A stretch of 44,002 bases of DNA, taken from assembly GCF_002234375.1 (NCBI RefSeq), contig NZ_NMQV01000007.1, positions 1 through 44,002 of the forward strand, read 5' to 3'. The number at the start of each line of letters is the position of its first letter. Within the stretch, counting starts at the first letter, position 1. Shown here piece by piece: positions 26,984 through 34,655 of this stretch. The notes beneath the pieces were generated by a model. The model ran no database searches and was not told the origin of the DNA. It worked only from the letters and a program-made list of their open reading frames with translations. This DNA is from Pseudomonas fluvialis. Its GTDB lineage: Bacteria > Pseudomonadota > Gammaproteobacteria > Pseudomonadales > Pseudomonadaceae. The translations under genes were made by a program, and so were the position numbers.

Positions 26984-27715
26984 TCAGCCGGCTGCTGGCT
27001 CGATGCAGGCTGCCAAGGCTTCGTGGGCGGCACTGCGCAGATTCAGCGGCCAGGCACGCTTAGCGGCGATATAGCGCTCGGTGAACACTTCCAGGTAAGC
27101 CTCCACTACGGCAGCGGCGCGAGGCGCGCCGGCCAGTTCCAGGCATAACCCGGCCACCTCCGCCGTACACAGGTGCTCGGCATACTTGGAACGACGCAGT
27201 CGGTAACGCGACAGTTGCTCAGGCTGCAGGCTGAGCACCGGGAAGCCCTCCAGATAAGGGCTCTTGCGGAACATCTTGCGCGCCTCGCTCCAGGTTGCAT
27301 CGAGCAGGATGAACAGCGGTTTGCCCGCGGTTTGCTCCGTAGGCAAGCTGTGCAGCACCCGCTGCGGCTCGACATATTCACCGGGGAACACCACATAGGG
27401 TTGCCACTGTGGATCAGCCAGCAACTGCAGGAGCGCCGGGTCAACCTCGGTACGCGACCAGCCAAAGGCAAAGGTGTCGGGCAACAGGTCGGCAATCAAC
27501 CAACCGGTATTGCTCGGCTTGAGCGGCTCCACATCATGCATCAGCAGGCACACACCCGCATCGGCCTGCACGCGCGGGCGCAACTCACACATGCAATAGC
27601 TGGGCAACAAACGACAGCCGGCACAGCGCTCACAACGTGAACCACGTGCCAGGAAGGGTCGACTGCTGCGTGCCAGGCGAGCGGCACGCAGTCGGGATAC
27701 AGCATGCTCGGTCAT
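26984..27715 (-). CDS. DTW domain protein, probable tRNA-uridine aminocarboxypropyltransferase
   Basis: DTW proteins such as E. coli TapT transfer the aminocarboxypropyl group of SAM to uridine 47 of tRNA (acp3U). The 243-residue product has a cysteine-rich N-terminal zinc-binding part (CERCAGCRLLPSYCMCEL) and the signature LLDATWSEARKMFRKSPYL (D-x-T-W). The conserved SKYAEHLCTAEVAGLCLE follows. The ATG used gives MTEHAVSRLRAARLAR; an alternative start lies 15 bp upstream. Its stop codon directly abuts that of the permease gene. Confidence 0.85.
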   Translation of the reverse strand: MTEHAVSRLRAARLARSSRPFLARGSRCERCAGCRLLPSYCMCELRPRVQADAGVCLLMHDVEPLKPSNTGWLIADLLPDTFAFGWSRTEVDPALLQLLADPQWQPYVVFPGEYVEPQRVLHSLPTEQTAGKPLFILLDATWSEARKMFRKSPYLEGFPVLSLQPEQLSRYRLRRSKYAEHLCTAEVAGLCLELAGAPRAAAVVEAYLEVFTERYIAAKRAWPLNLRSAAHEALAACIEPAAG

Positions 27716-27822
27716 GCAAATACTCGGCAAAAACCTGCCGCCCAGGTCGGGCAGGCAGACAAGGCGCGCCAGTTTAGTGACAATGAGTACTTACAACCAG
27801 TCAGCGAACCCGGAAAACCACC

Positions 27823-28218
27823 ATGCTTCGACCGATGCTCGTACTGCTGTGCAGCCTGTTGCCACTCACCAGCCAGGCTGCGTCGCTGAAGACCCACGAA
27901 CTCGAGCAACTACTGGCACAGGTAGCCCGAGCCAGCAGCCAGGGAACCCCGCGCGCGATCAATGAAGACATCCTCGACCAAGGCTTCCAGGCCGAAGGTC
28001 GCACCCTGATCAACTACCTGAGCGTGCGTGCCGAGCATGCCCGACAGATGCAGGCCAATCCCGATGCAGTACGTCGTCAGCTACAGGCCAGTGTCTGTGC
28101 CAATCCCGGCTTCGTACGCCTGCTGCGCCAGGGCGCGCAGTTGCGCTATGAATTCAGCGAATACCGCAGCAATCGCCCGGTGATCCGCGAGCAATTCAAC
28201 GCAGCAGACTGCCCGTAA
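27823..28218 (+). CDS. PA3611-like quorum-sensing-regulated secreted protein
   Basis: The 131-residue product begins with a signal peptide (MLRPMLVLLCSLLPLTSQAA, cleavage near residue 19) and continues with mostly helical sequence with two cysteines (C92 region in SVCANPGF, and the second next to the C-terminus in AADCP). Sequence and position match P. aeruginosa PA3611, described as quorum-sensing regulated; its activity is unknown. It is probably periplasmic or secreted. It is convergent to the small gene that follows. Confidence 0.8.
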   Translation: MLRPMLVLLCSLLPLTSQAASLKTHELEQLLAQVARASSQGTPRAINEDILDQGFQAEGRTLINYLSVRAEHARQMQANPDAVRRQLQASVCANPGFVRLLRQGAQLRYEFSEYRSNRPVIREQFNAADCP

Positions 28219-28230
28219 TCAGGCACTGTC

Positions 28231-28434
28231 TCAGTCCGCTTTCTTCTGCACCAGGGGCTGCGCCTGCTGTTCCTGTTGCAACTCACTGAGCAGCGAGTGC
28301 AGGAAACGGGAGCGTCGCAAGCCGCCCTCCAGGCGTCGGATGCACTCGTCTTCCAGCTCACTGTGGTTTTCCCGCGCCGCCTGCAACAGCAGGCGGTACA
28401 GGTCCAGATCCACTTCCAACGTCAGCTTGGGCAT
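28231..28434 (-). CDS. Small ribbon-helix-helix-like protein
   Basis: The 67-residue product opens with MPKLTLEVDLDLYRLLLQAARENHSELEDECIRRLEGGLRR, a beta strand followed by two helices, the pattern of Arc/MetJ-type DNA-binding proteins. The C-terminus is a glutamine-rich tail. A clear AAGGAC ribosome site precedes the ATG. It lies 36 bp after the phosphoketolase homologue on the same strand, so it may be cotranscribed. No toxin partner is visible. Function unknown. Confidence 0.65.
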   Translation of the reverse strand: MPKLTLEVDLDLYRLLLQAARENHSELEDECIRRLEGGLRRSRFLHSLLSELQQEQQAQPLVQKKAD

Positions 28435-28470
28435 GTTTTTCGTCCTTAAAATGCCACAGGGTGTACCCGC

Positions 28471-30876
28471 TTAACGCACTACCCGAGGGTCTCCCTTGCC
28501 AGCCACGGCAGCAGCCTCCTCCTGGGTCAGCAACGCCGTGCGCGGCAAGTCCAGCAAACGGGCACTGGCTGCCAGAACATTAGCCCAGCTGGCACGATTG
28601 GCAAACTGCATACCCGCCTCATCCAGCGTGCCGCCGCGATTGCGATAGCCCAACACGGCGCTGCTGGCTGCATTGGGCAACAACGGCCAGAGGTGGCCAC
28701 GCGCCACCTCGGGGCGCATATGCGTCAGCAGAATGCGCTTCTCGCAAGCCGCCGGGAACAACTGTTCAACCAGTTCTGCAGGCGCCAGCGCGGCCTGCTC
28801 CCAGGTATCACGCGGCGCACGAAAACGTCCGGGCTCCTGCAGATATACCAGACGATAGGCAAAACCTGCCTCACCCAGACGAGTGGCAGCCCGACGCATC
28901 TGCGCCAGCTGGTAACTGCCATTGGCAATCAGCAGCAGAGGTTCGTTGCCCGCCACCTCCTCCACCAGCAGGGCACCATCGCGGGCCAGTTGCTCGGCCT
29001 GTAGCGGGGTGAAATGACAGGGTTGCTCACGCTTGGGCGCCACCACGCAGGCCAGTTGCCCGCGCGCCTGGTAGATCCCCGGCAAGAGTGCCAACAGGCT
29101 GTTGTGGTCTGCCGGAAAGAGCACCCGCAGCATGTCGCTCATCTCGCCGAGCAGGGCTTCACAAAAGGTAGTGTCCTGGTGGGATTGCTGGTTCTTGCCG
29201 TTCTCCCAGGTGTGCGAGGTAGCCACCAGCGGCCAGCCCAGCCAGCCGGCCGGACGGCCCACTTCCTTCTGCTGACGGGCATAGATGATGCTTTGCCGCA
29301 CCGCACCCAGCATCTTCGGACAGAACGCCTCATAACTGGCAACCAGGTTCAGACCGCCCTGATTGGCCAGGCAGGCCGAGACCACCGCTTCTTCATTGAG
29401 CGCGGTGATGACCTTGCCATCCAGTGCTTCCAGCTCGCTCTCCGGTTGGCATACCCGATGACGCAAGGCTGCCAGCACGCCGCCCAGGCGATTGCTGGCC
29501 AGCTCGTCGGGATTGCCAACACGCGGGCGCAACTGCGGGTTGAGGGCTACCAGGTCAACAAAGAAACGATCCAGCGCCGCCATCGGCGAGCAGGCTTCTT
29601 CCCGGTAGTGCAGAGAGGGCAGCTGTGGTGCCTCGGGACGGCGATTGGCCAGCGCGGTATCCCGCTCGCTGACCCGTCCCTGACGCGCGCCGATCAGTCG
29701 CTGGCAGGCCTGCTGCAACTCCTGTGGAGGCACCCAGAGCGGTGCGGCATGTTCGTTGAACAACGCGCGCGCCTGTACATCGACATGCGGATTACCCGGC
29801 AACGGCAGGTTATGCGCGGCGTTGCTGCCGGCACCATAAAAGCCAAAGCCCTTGAGGGTTTCGGCAATCCCGTAAGGGATCGGCAGCGGGTAATGCAGAA
29901 TGCCACTGCGCAGCTCCTCGACGCGCCGAGTCAGACGCTGCTCCATTTCCCACAAGGCGCACACAAAAGCAGCCGGATCGCGACCATCGAAGTGGATGGG
30001 GTCGAAGCCACAGCGCGCCAGATGCTGGCTGAAGCCCAACAACCCTTCATGGGTACCCATTTCCGTACGCTGTTCGATGCGCCGCCCATTGGCGATCATC
30101 ACCGGGAAGGTCTGCCCGCAATCCTCGGCACGCCACCAGCGCGGAATCCAGTCACTGCCGCGCTGCTCCTCGGCCGCCCCATCGGACAGGAAGGCCACCA
30201 GTTTTTCCCCAGGCAAGGGCATATGCGCGTATTGCAACTCGGCGAAGCCCAGGTAGCCACCTTCGATGACACCACCCGCCGTATGCGGATTGACGTGACT
30301 ACCCAGTGGCGCCGCAGGGCTGCCATCCGCGGCCTGCGCATAGCCATAGAAATCCGTCAGCAAGCGTTCGGCAGCGTCCTCGCTGCCCTGGTAGCGGGCT
30401 TGCTGTTCGGCATGCTGGTTCTGCAACAACAGGTTGATGGCCTCGATGGCCGCCACGCAGTGCCCCTGCCCCATCAGCCAGGCGCGCGTCTCGCCGGTCA
30501 GGGCATTGAGGGTCAGGTAACCTGCATAGGCCGGCACCATGTTCAAGGCGCCGCCGGTGTGTCCTTCCGGCTGGGGCTTGAAATCTTCGGCGGCCAACGG
30601 TGCGCCATCCCAATGCAGGCGGCGCGCATAGGTCATATGGACGACCAGCCAGAGCCCCGCAGCACTGACCCGGTCCAGCGCAGTCAGCAATTCGTATACC
30701 GTAGCCAGGTCAGGCTGCTGGCCAGCCTGTACCAGTTGGTGAGCCAGGCGATAAACCGCTGCCTGGGTCGGCAGGCTATGCTGGATCACCCCGTACCCCT
30801 GGCGCCAGCGGGCAAAGGTGGCTTCTGTGGCGGCGTGCGCATCCAGTTCGCTTTGACTGGGGAGCAACTGTGACAT
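28471..30876 (-). CDS. Phosphoketolase-family thiamine diphosphate enzyme, divergent
   Basis: Phosphoketolases split xylulose 5-phosphate or fructose 6-phosphate to acetyl phosphate. The 801-residue length and domain order fit the family and PA3613 homologues (also annotated as xylulose 5-phosphate 3-epimerase). Key motifs are changed, however. The usual GPGHGGPA is MGQGHCVAA (H139), the EGELGYAL block is EGGYLGFAE (E205), and the GDGEAETGP of the thiamine site is SDGAAEEQRG (231-240), with N263 in IANG as the second metal ligand. The thiamine fold is therefore likely kept, but the substrate site differs, so the classical reaction is not assured. A GGAGA ribosome site and an Anr-type promoter precede it. 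Confidence 0.8.
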   Translation of the reverse strand: MSQLLPSQSELDAHAATEATFARWRQGYGVIQHSLPTQAAVYRLAHQLVQAGQQPDLATVYELLTALDRVSAAGLWLVVHMTYARRLHWDGAPLAAEDFKPQPEGHTGGALNMVPAYAGYLTLNALTGETRAWLMGQGHCVAAIEAINLLLQNQHAEQQARYQGSEDAAERLLTDFYGYAQAADGSPAAPLGSHVNPHTAGGVIEGGYLGFAELQYAHMPLPGEKLVAFLSDGAAEEQRGSDWIPRWWRAEDCGQTFPVMIANGRRIEQRTEMGTHEGLLGFSQHLARCGFDPIHFDGRDPAAFVCALWEMEQRLTRRVEELRSGILHYPLPIPYGIAETLKGFGFYGAGSNAAHNLPLPGNPHVDVQARALFNEHAAPLWVPPQELQQACQRLIGARQGRVSERDTALANRRPEAPQLPSLHYREEACSPMAALDRFFVDLVALNPQLRPRVGNPDELASNRLGGVLAALRHRVCQPESELEALDGKVITALNEEAVVSACLANQGGLNLVASYEAFCPKMLGAVRQSIIYARQQKEVGRPAGWLGWPLVATSHTWENGKNQQSHQDTTFCEALLGEMSDMLRVLFPADHNSLLALLPGIYQARGQLACVVAPKREQPCHFTPLQAEQLARDGALLVEEVAGNEPLLLIANGSYQLAQMRRAATRLGEAGFAYRLVYLQEPGRFRAPRDTWEQAALAPAELVEQLFPAACEKRILLTHMRPEVARGHLWPLLPNAASSAVLGYRNRGGTLDEAGMQFANRASWANVLAASARLLDLPRTALLTQEEAAAVAGKGDPRVVR

Positions 30877-30897
30877 GATGGGTCTCCATTGCAGAAC

Positions 30898-30946
30898 TGG
30901 CAGCAGTCTAGACCGATACGCCCAGGGTGGCGCTGACCTGCATCAA
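30898..30946 (-). promoter_or_regulatory. Putative Anr class II promoter of the phosphoketolase-family gene
   Basis: On the minus strand TTGAT-GCAG-GTCAG (30946-30933) keeps a perfect TTGAT half-site. A TAGACT -10 element (30910-30905) lies at exactly the same distance from the box as in the hemN and anr promoters and is identical to that of hemN. The predicted start near 30898 leaves a leader of about 22 nt with a ribosome site. Confidence 0.6.
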
Positions 30947-31003
30947 GGGCCGGCCTGCCACACTCTGGCAAGCTGCCGCAGAAACACATGACGGAGAACA
31001 CGC

Positions 31004-32407
31004 ATGGCCTTGCTGACCTTTCTCGGAGCCATCCAACAGGTAACCGGCTCCTGCTACCTGATCGAAAGCCGCGACGGCGCCAAGGTGCTGCTGGAATGCG
31101 GCATGCGCCAGGGGCGCCGCGAAGACGTGGAAGGCAACCGTGCGCCCTTCCCCTTCGACCCTGCCAGCCTGCAGGCGGTGGTGATTTCGCACGCTCACCT
31201 CGACCACAGCGGGCTGCTGCCGCGCCTGGTAGCCAGCGGCTACAACGGCCCCATCTATGCCACCGAAGCCACCTGCGAACTGCTCGAACTGATGCTGCTC
31301 GACTCGGCGCATATCCAGGAGCATGACGCCGAGTGGGAAAACAAGTGGCGCGCACGCAGTGGCAAGCCCCCGGTGGTGCCGCTGTACACCACGCTGGATG
31401 CCGAGAAGGCCCTCAAGGCTCGCCGCCCCCTTCCCTACGAACAGACCACCGAAGTCGCCCCCGGGGTCAGCATCACCTACCACGATGCCGGGCACATCCT
31501 CGGTTCGGCCATCGTCGAAGTAGAGATCCACGACCACCACCTGACGCGTCACGTGGTGTTCTCCGGCGACCTGGGCAACACCTGTTCGCCGCTGATGCGT
31601 AACCCCAAGACACTCAAGCGTGCCGACCTGGTACTGATGGAATCAACCTACGGCGACCGTGACCATCGCTGCAGCGAGGCCACCCTCGACGAACTGGCTG
31701 AAATCCTCCAGCAAGCCCATCGCGATGGTGGCAATGTGCTGATTCCGTCCTTCGCGGTTGGCCGTACCCAGGACCTGATCTACCACCTTGGGCGTTTCTA
31801 CCAGGAAGGCCGTTTGCCGCAGCAGGCCGTATTCCTCGACAGCCCCATGGCGATTCGTGCCAACGCCATCTACTCGCGCAACTATGACCAGTTTGCCGAG
31901 GCCGACCTGGCCATGCTGCGCGCCAAGAACGTCAAGCGCGTGGAGGACTGGCTGCCCATCCTGCGCTGCACGCCAACCCCGGAAGAGTCGATGGCCATCA
32001 ACCGCATCAAGAGCGGCGCGATCATCATCGCCGGCAGCGGCATGTGCACCGGCGGAAGGATCGTCCACCACTTCAAGCACAACATCTGGCGCCAGGAATG
32101 TCATGTGGTATTTCCTGGTTTCCAGGCCCGCGGCACGCTGGGCCGCAGCATTGTCGACGGCGCCGAGTTCATCAAGGTGCTGCACCAGCGCTTTGCCGTG
32201 CGTGCCAAGGTGCACACGCTGGGCGGTTTTTCCGCGCATGCAGGCCGCGCGCAACTGATCGACTGGGTCAGCCATTTTGACCACCACCCCGAACTGTACC
32301 TGGTACATGGCGAGCTGGAGAAAATGCAGGCCCTGCAAAAGACCCTCAAGGAGCAGTTGAACTGGGACGCGAGCATCCCGGAACCTGGCGAGCAAATCGC
32401 TATCTGA
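31004..32407 (+). CDS. Beta-CASP metallo-beta-lactamase fold hydrolase (RNA-specificity type)
   Basis: This 467-residue protein is a CPSF73-like metallo-hydrolase, a family of RNA-processing nucleases and exonucleases. The zinc motif HAHLDH is near residues 64-69, followed by GHILGSA, SGDLG and ESTYGDR, then the beta-CASP insertion, GSGMCTGGR and the C-terminal GGFSAHAGR and LVHGE motifs. All metal ligands appear present. The gene is divergent from the phosphoketolase homologue and 27 bp upstream of the LOG gene. Its substrate is unknown; RNA is inferred from the family. Confidence 0.9.
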   Translation: MALLTFLGAIQQVTGSCYLIESRDGAKVLLECGMRQGRREDVEGNRAPFPFDPASLQAVVISHAHLDHSGLLPRLVASGYNGPIYATEATCELLELMLLDSAHIQEHDAEWENKWRARSGKPPVVPLYTTLDAEKALKARRPLPYEQTTEVAPGVSITYHDAGHILGSAIVEVEIHDHHLTRHVVFSGDLGNTCSPLMRNPKTLKRADLVLMESTYGDRDHRCSEATLDELAEILQQAHRDGGNVLIPSFAVGRTQDLIYHLGRFYQEGRLPQQAVFLDSPMAIRANAIYSRNYDQFAEADLAMLRAKNVKRVEDWLPILRCTPTPEESMAINRIKSGAIIIAGSGMCTGGRIVHHFKHNIWRQECHVVFPGFQARGTLGRSIVDGAEFIKVLHQRFAVRAKVHTLGGFSAHAGRAQLIDWVSHFDHHPELYLVHGELEKMQALQKTLKEQLNWDASIPEPGEQIAI

Positions 32408-32434
32408 AGCCAGGAATAACGCAGGAGGAAAGGC

Positions 32435-33514
32435 ATGCCCTTTGAAGCTGACGACTACCTGTCGCGCCACTTCCAGACCAGTGGCGTCGACCTCAACCGC
32501 AAGCTGGATGAGCTGATCAGTCTGGCCGTCCCGCCGGGCAGCCCCAACCAGGCGCTATACCGGGAAATGCTGCTGAGCGTGACGCGCATGGCGCAGGCTG
32601 ACCGCAACCGCTGGGACGCCAAGATCATGTTGCAGACCCTGCGCGAGATGGAGTCGGCCTTCAGCCGCCTGGAACAGTTCAAACGTCGCCGTAAGGTCAC
32701 GGTGTTCGGCTCAGCCCGTACGCCAGGCAGCCATCCCCTCTACCAACTGGCCCGCGAGCTGGGACGGCATCTGGCCGAGCTGGACCTGATGGTGATTACC
32801 GGCGCGGGCGGCGGCATCATGGCCGCGGCCCACGAAGGTGCCGGACGCGAAAACAGCCTGGGATTCAATATCACCCTGCCCTTTGAACAGGGCGCCAATG
32901 CGGTGGTGGACGGCACCGGCAACCTGCTGGAATTCCACTTCTTCTTCCTGCGCAAGCTGTTCTTCGTCAAGGAGGCCGATGCCATGGTGCTCTGCCCGGG
33001 CGGCTTCGGCACCCTCGACGAGGCCCTGGAAGTACTGACACTGGTGCAGACCGGCAAAAGCCCGCTGGTGCCCATCGTGCTGCTCGACCAACCAGGCGGG
33101 CAGTACTGGCATGGCGCACTGCAATTCATGCGCGAGCAACTGGAGGCCAATCACTACATTCTGCCCAGCGACCTGCAGCTGATGCGCCTGGCACACAGTG
33201 CCGAGGAAGCCACCCAGGAAATCGCCCGTTTCTATCGCAACTTCCACTCCAGCCGCTGGCTGCGCGAGCTGTTCGTGATCCGCATGAACCACCCGCTAAG
33301 CGAGACGGCACTGGCCACCCTGCACAAGGAGTTTGCCGACCTGTGTGTCGAGGGCGGTTACCAGCAGCGCGCCTATTGCGAAAGCGAGAGCGATGAGCCG
33401 GAGTTTTGCGAGCTGATTCGCCTGGCGTTTCGCTTCAACGCCCGTGACCATGGCCGACTGCGCGAACTGGTCGACTTCATCAACCTGCCGCAGAACTGGG
33501 CACAAAACGGCTAG
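32435..33514 (+). CDS. LOG family protein (nucleotide phosphoribohydrolase-like)
   Basis: LOG proteins hydrolyse nucleoside 5'-monophosphates to base and ribose 5-phosphate; in bacteria they are mostly annotated as pyrimidine/purine nucleotide 5'-monophosphate nucleosidases. The 359-residue protein contains VTVFGSARTPGSHPLYQLARELGRHLAE, TGAGGGIMAAAHEGAGRENS, and the signature CPGGFGTLDEALEVLTLVQTGK with the PGGxGTxxE motif. N- and C-terminal extensions beyond the LOG core (about residues 1-85 and 280-359) are seen. GGAGGAAAGG precedes the ATG. It is cotranscribed with the beta-CASP hydrolase. Confidence 0.87.
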   Translation: MPFEADDYLSRHFQTSGVDLNRKLDELISLAVPPGSPNQALYREMLLSVTRMAQADRNRWDAKIMLQTLREMESAFSRLEQFKRRRKVTVFGSARTPGSHPLYQLARELGRHLAELDLMVITGAGGGIMAAAHEGAGRENSLGFNITLPFEQGANAVVDGTGNLLEFHFFFLRKLFFVKEADAMVLCPGGFGTLDEALEVLTLVQTGKSPLVPIVLLDQPGGQYWHGALQFMREQLEANHYILPSDLQLMRLAHSAEEATQEIARFYRNFHSSRWLRELFVIRMNHPLSETALATLHKEFADLCVEGGYQQRAYCESESDEPEFCELIRLAFRFNARDHGRLRELVDFINLPQNWAQNG

Positions 33515-33566
33515 CCGCGATGCGCGGGTTCTTTTGCGCTCAGCTAAGGAGCCAGGGCTTGCCTGG

Positions 33567-34007
33567 CTAGGCCGGCAGCAGGGCTCGCCCATAGCCCTCG
33601 ACAAACTCCGGCGGCATGCGTTTGGGCCTGCCGCTGGACAGCTCGATACACACGAAGGTGGTGCGTGCGCGCAACAGGGTGGCGGCATCACGACTGCGCC
33701 GCAGCTGGAAGTGCCGGGTCATTTTCAAACGCTGGTCAGACTCGATGATCCAGGTCGCCAGCTGCAGTTCGTCCCCCTGGTAGGCACTCGCCAGGTAATC
33801 GATTTCGTGGCGCAACACCGCCATGGCGCGATCGAGGCGTCGGTATTCCGCCAGATCCAGCCCCAGGCTTTGCGAATGACGCCAGGCACAACGCTCCAGC
33901 CAACTGACATACACCGCATTGTTGGCATGCCCGAGGCCATCGATATCCTCGGCCTGCACCTGCAGGTCGATCACAAAGGGCGCATCCACCCAGTCCCAGT
34001 TACTCAT
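33567..34007 (-). CDS. Acyl-CoA thioesterase, YbgC/4-hydroxybenzoyl-CoA thioesterase family
   Basis: The 146-residue hotdog-fold protein has the catalytic block DIDGLGHANNAVYVSWLERCAWRH (aspartate in a D-x-x-G-H-x-x-N-x-x-Y pattern), then the beta-strand core. Such enzymes hydrolyse short acyl-CoA or acyl-ACP esters. The start overlaps the eda stop by four bases (ATGA), so it belongs to the Entner-Doudoroff transcript, an unusual partner for sugar genes. Confidence 0.87.
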   Translation of the reverse strand: MSNWDWVDAPFVIDLQVQAEDIDGLGHANNAVYVSWLERCAWRHSQSLGLDLAEYRRLDRAMAVLRHEIDYLASAYQGDELQLATWIIESDQRLKMTRHFQLRRSRDAATLLRARTTFVCIELSSGRPKRMPPEFVEGYGRALLPA

Positions 34008-34654
34008 GCCGGCACCTCCAGGCTGCCCGCCAGTTGCCGGGCCTCCACGGCCAACTGGCTGATCTGATCCCAGGCGCGCGCGCGCACCAGGCTGTGCGGG
34101 GCAATCCAGGTCCCGCCGACACAGGCAACATTCGGCAAGCGCAGGAAGGTCAGCAGGTTATCGGCTGTCACGCCCCCGGTAGGGCAGAAACGAATGCCGG
34201 TAAACGGCCCCTTGAAGCTCTTGAGCATTTTCACACTGGTGGTGCCGTTGGCCGGAAACAGCTTCAGCGAGCGGTAGCCGTATTCCAGGGCCAGGAGCAC
34301 CTCGGAAGGCGTCATCACCCCAGGCAGATAGGGCAACCCGCAGTCTTCCGCCGCCGCGGCCAGGCGCTCGGTACAGCCAGGACTGACACAGAACTGTGCA
34401 CCGGCATCACGGGCCTCGGCAAATTGTTCGGTATGGATCAGCGTCCCCGCGCCCACCAGCAGCTCGGGAAACTGCCGGCGAATGGCCTGCAGCGCCTCAA
34501 GGGCGCGCGGCGTGCGCAGGGTGACTTCAAGCACCTCTATACCTCCGGCCTGCAAGGCGGCGGCCAGGTCAAGCGCCAGGTCAACTTCCTCGATCACCAG
34601 CACCGGCAACACCGGGCGGGCGCGCTGCAATACCTGCTCCATCGTCAAGCTCAT
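34004..34654 (-). CDS. eda: Bifunctional KDPG/KHG aldolase
   Basis: Eda cleaves 2-keto-3-deoxy-6-phosphogluconate to pyruvate and glyceraldehyde 3-phosphate, the last step of the Entner-Doudoroff pathway. The 216-residue protein has GGIEVLEVTLRTPRALEAL with the catalytic Glu, VGAGTLIHTEQF, and the Schiff-base lysine in SLKLFPA. The ATG giving MSLTMEQV is preferred because GAGG lies 9 bases upstream and it is one base after the edd stop. An earlier ATG (34663) overlaps edd but has the ribosome site too close. Confidence 0.94.
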   Translation of the reverse strand: MSLTMEQVLQRARPVLPVLVIEEVDLALDLAAALQAGGIEVLEVTLRTPRALEALQAIRRQFPELLVGAGTLIHTEQFAEARDAGAQFCVSPGCTERLAAAAEDCGLPYLPGVMTPSEVLLALEYGYRSLKLFPANGTTSVKMLKSFKGPFTGIRFCPTGGVTADNLLTFLRLPNVACVGGTWIAPHSLVRARAWDQISQLAVEARQLAGSLEVPA

Positions 34655-34655
34655 C

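Noticed and set aside
29014..30873. 619-codon open frame opposite the phosphoketolase homologue
   Set aside because: It is antisense to a clearly conserved gene, shows no family motif and reflects high G+C codon bias. The same holds for antisense frames at 676-1587, 4863-6080, 16806-17882 and 21480-22391.
33550..33568. AGCCAGG-GCTTG-CCTGGCT hairpin as a terminator
   Set aside because: It overlaps the thioesterase stop and has no T-run on either strand.
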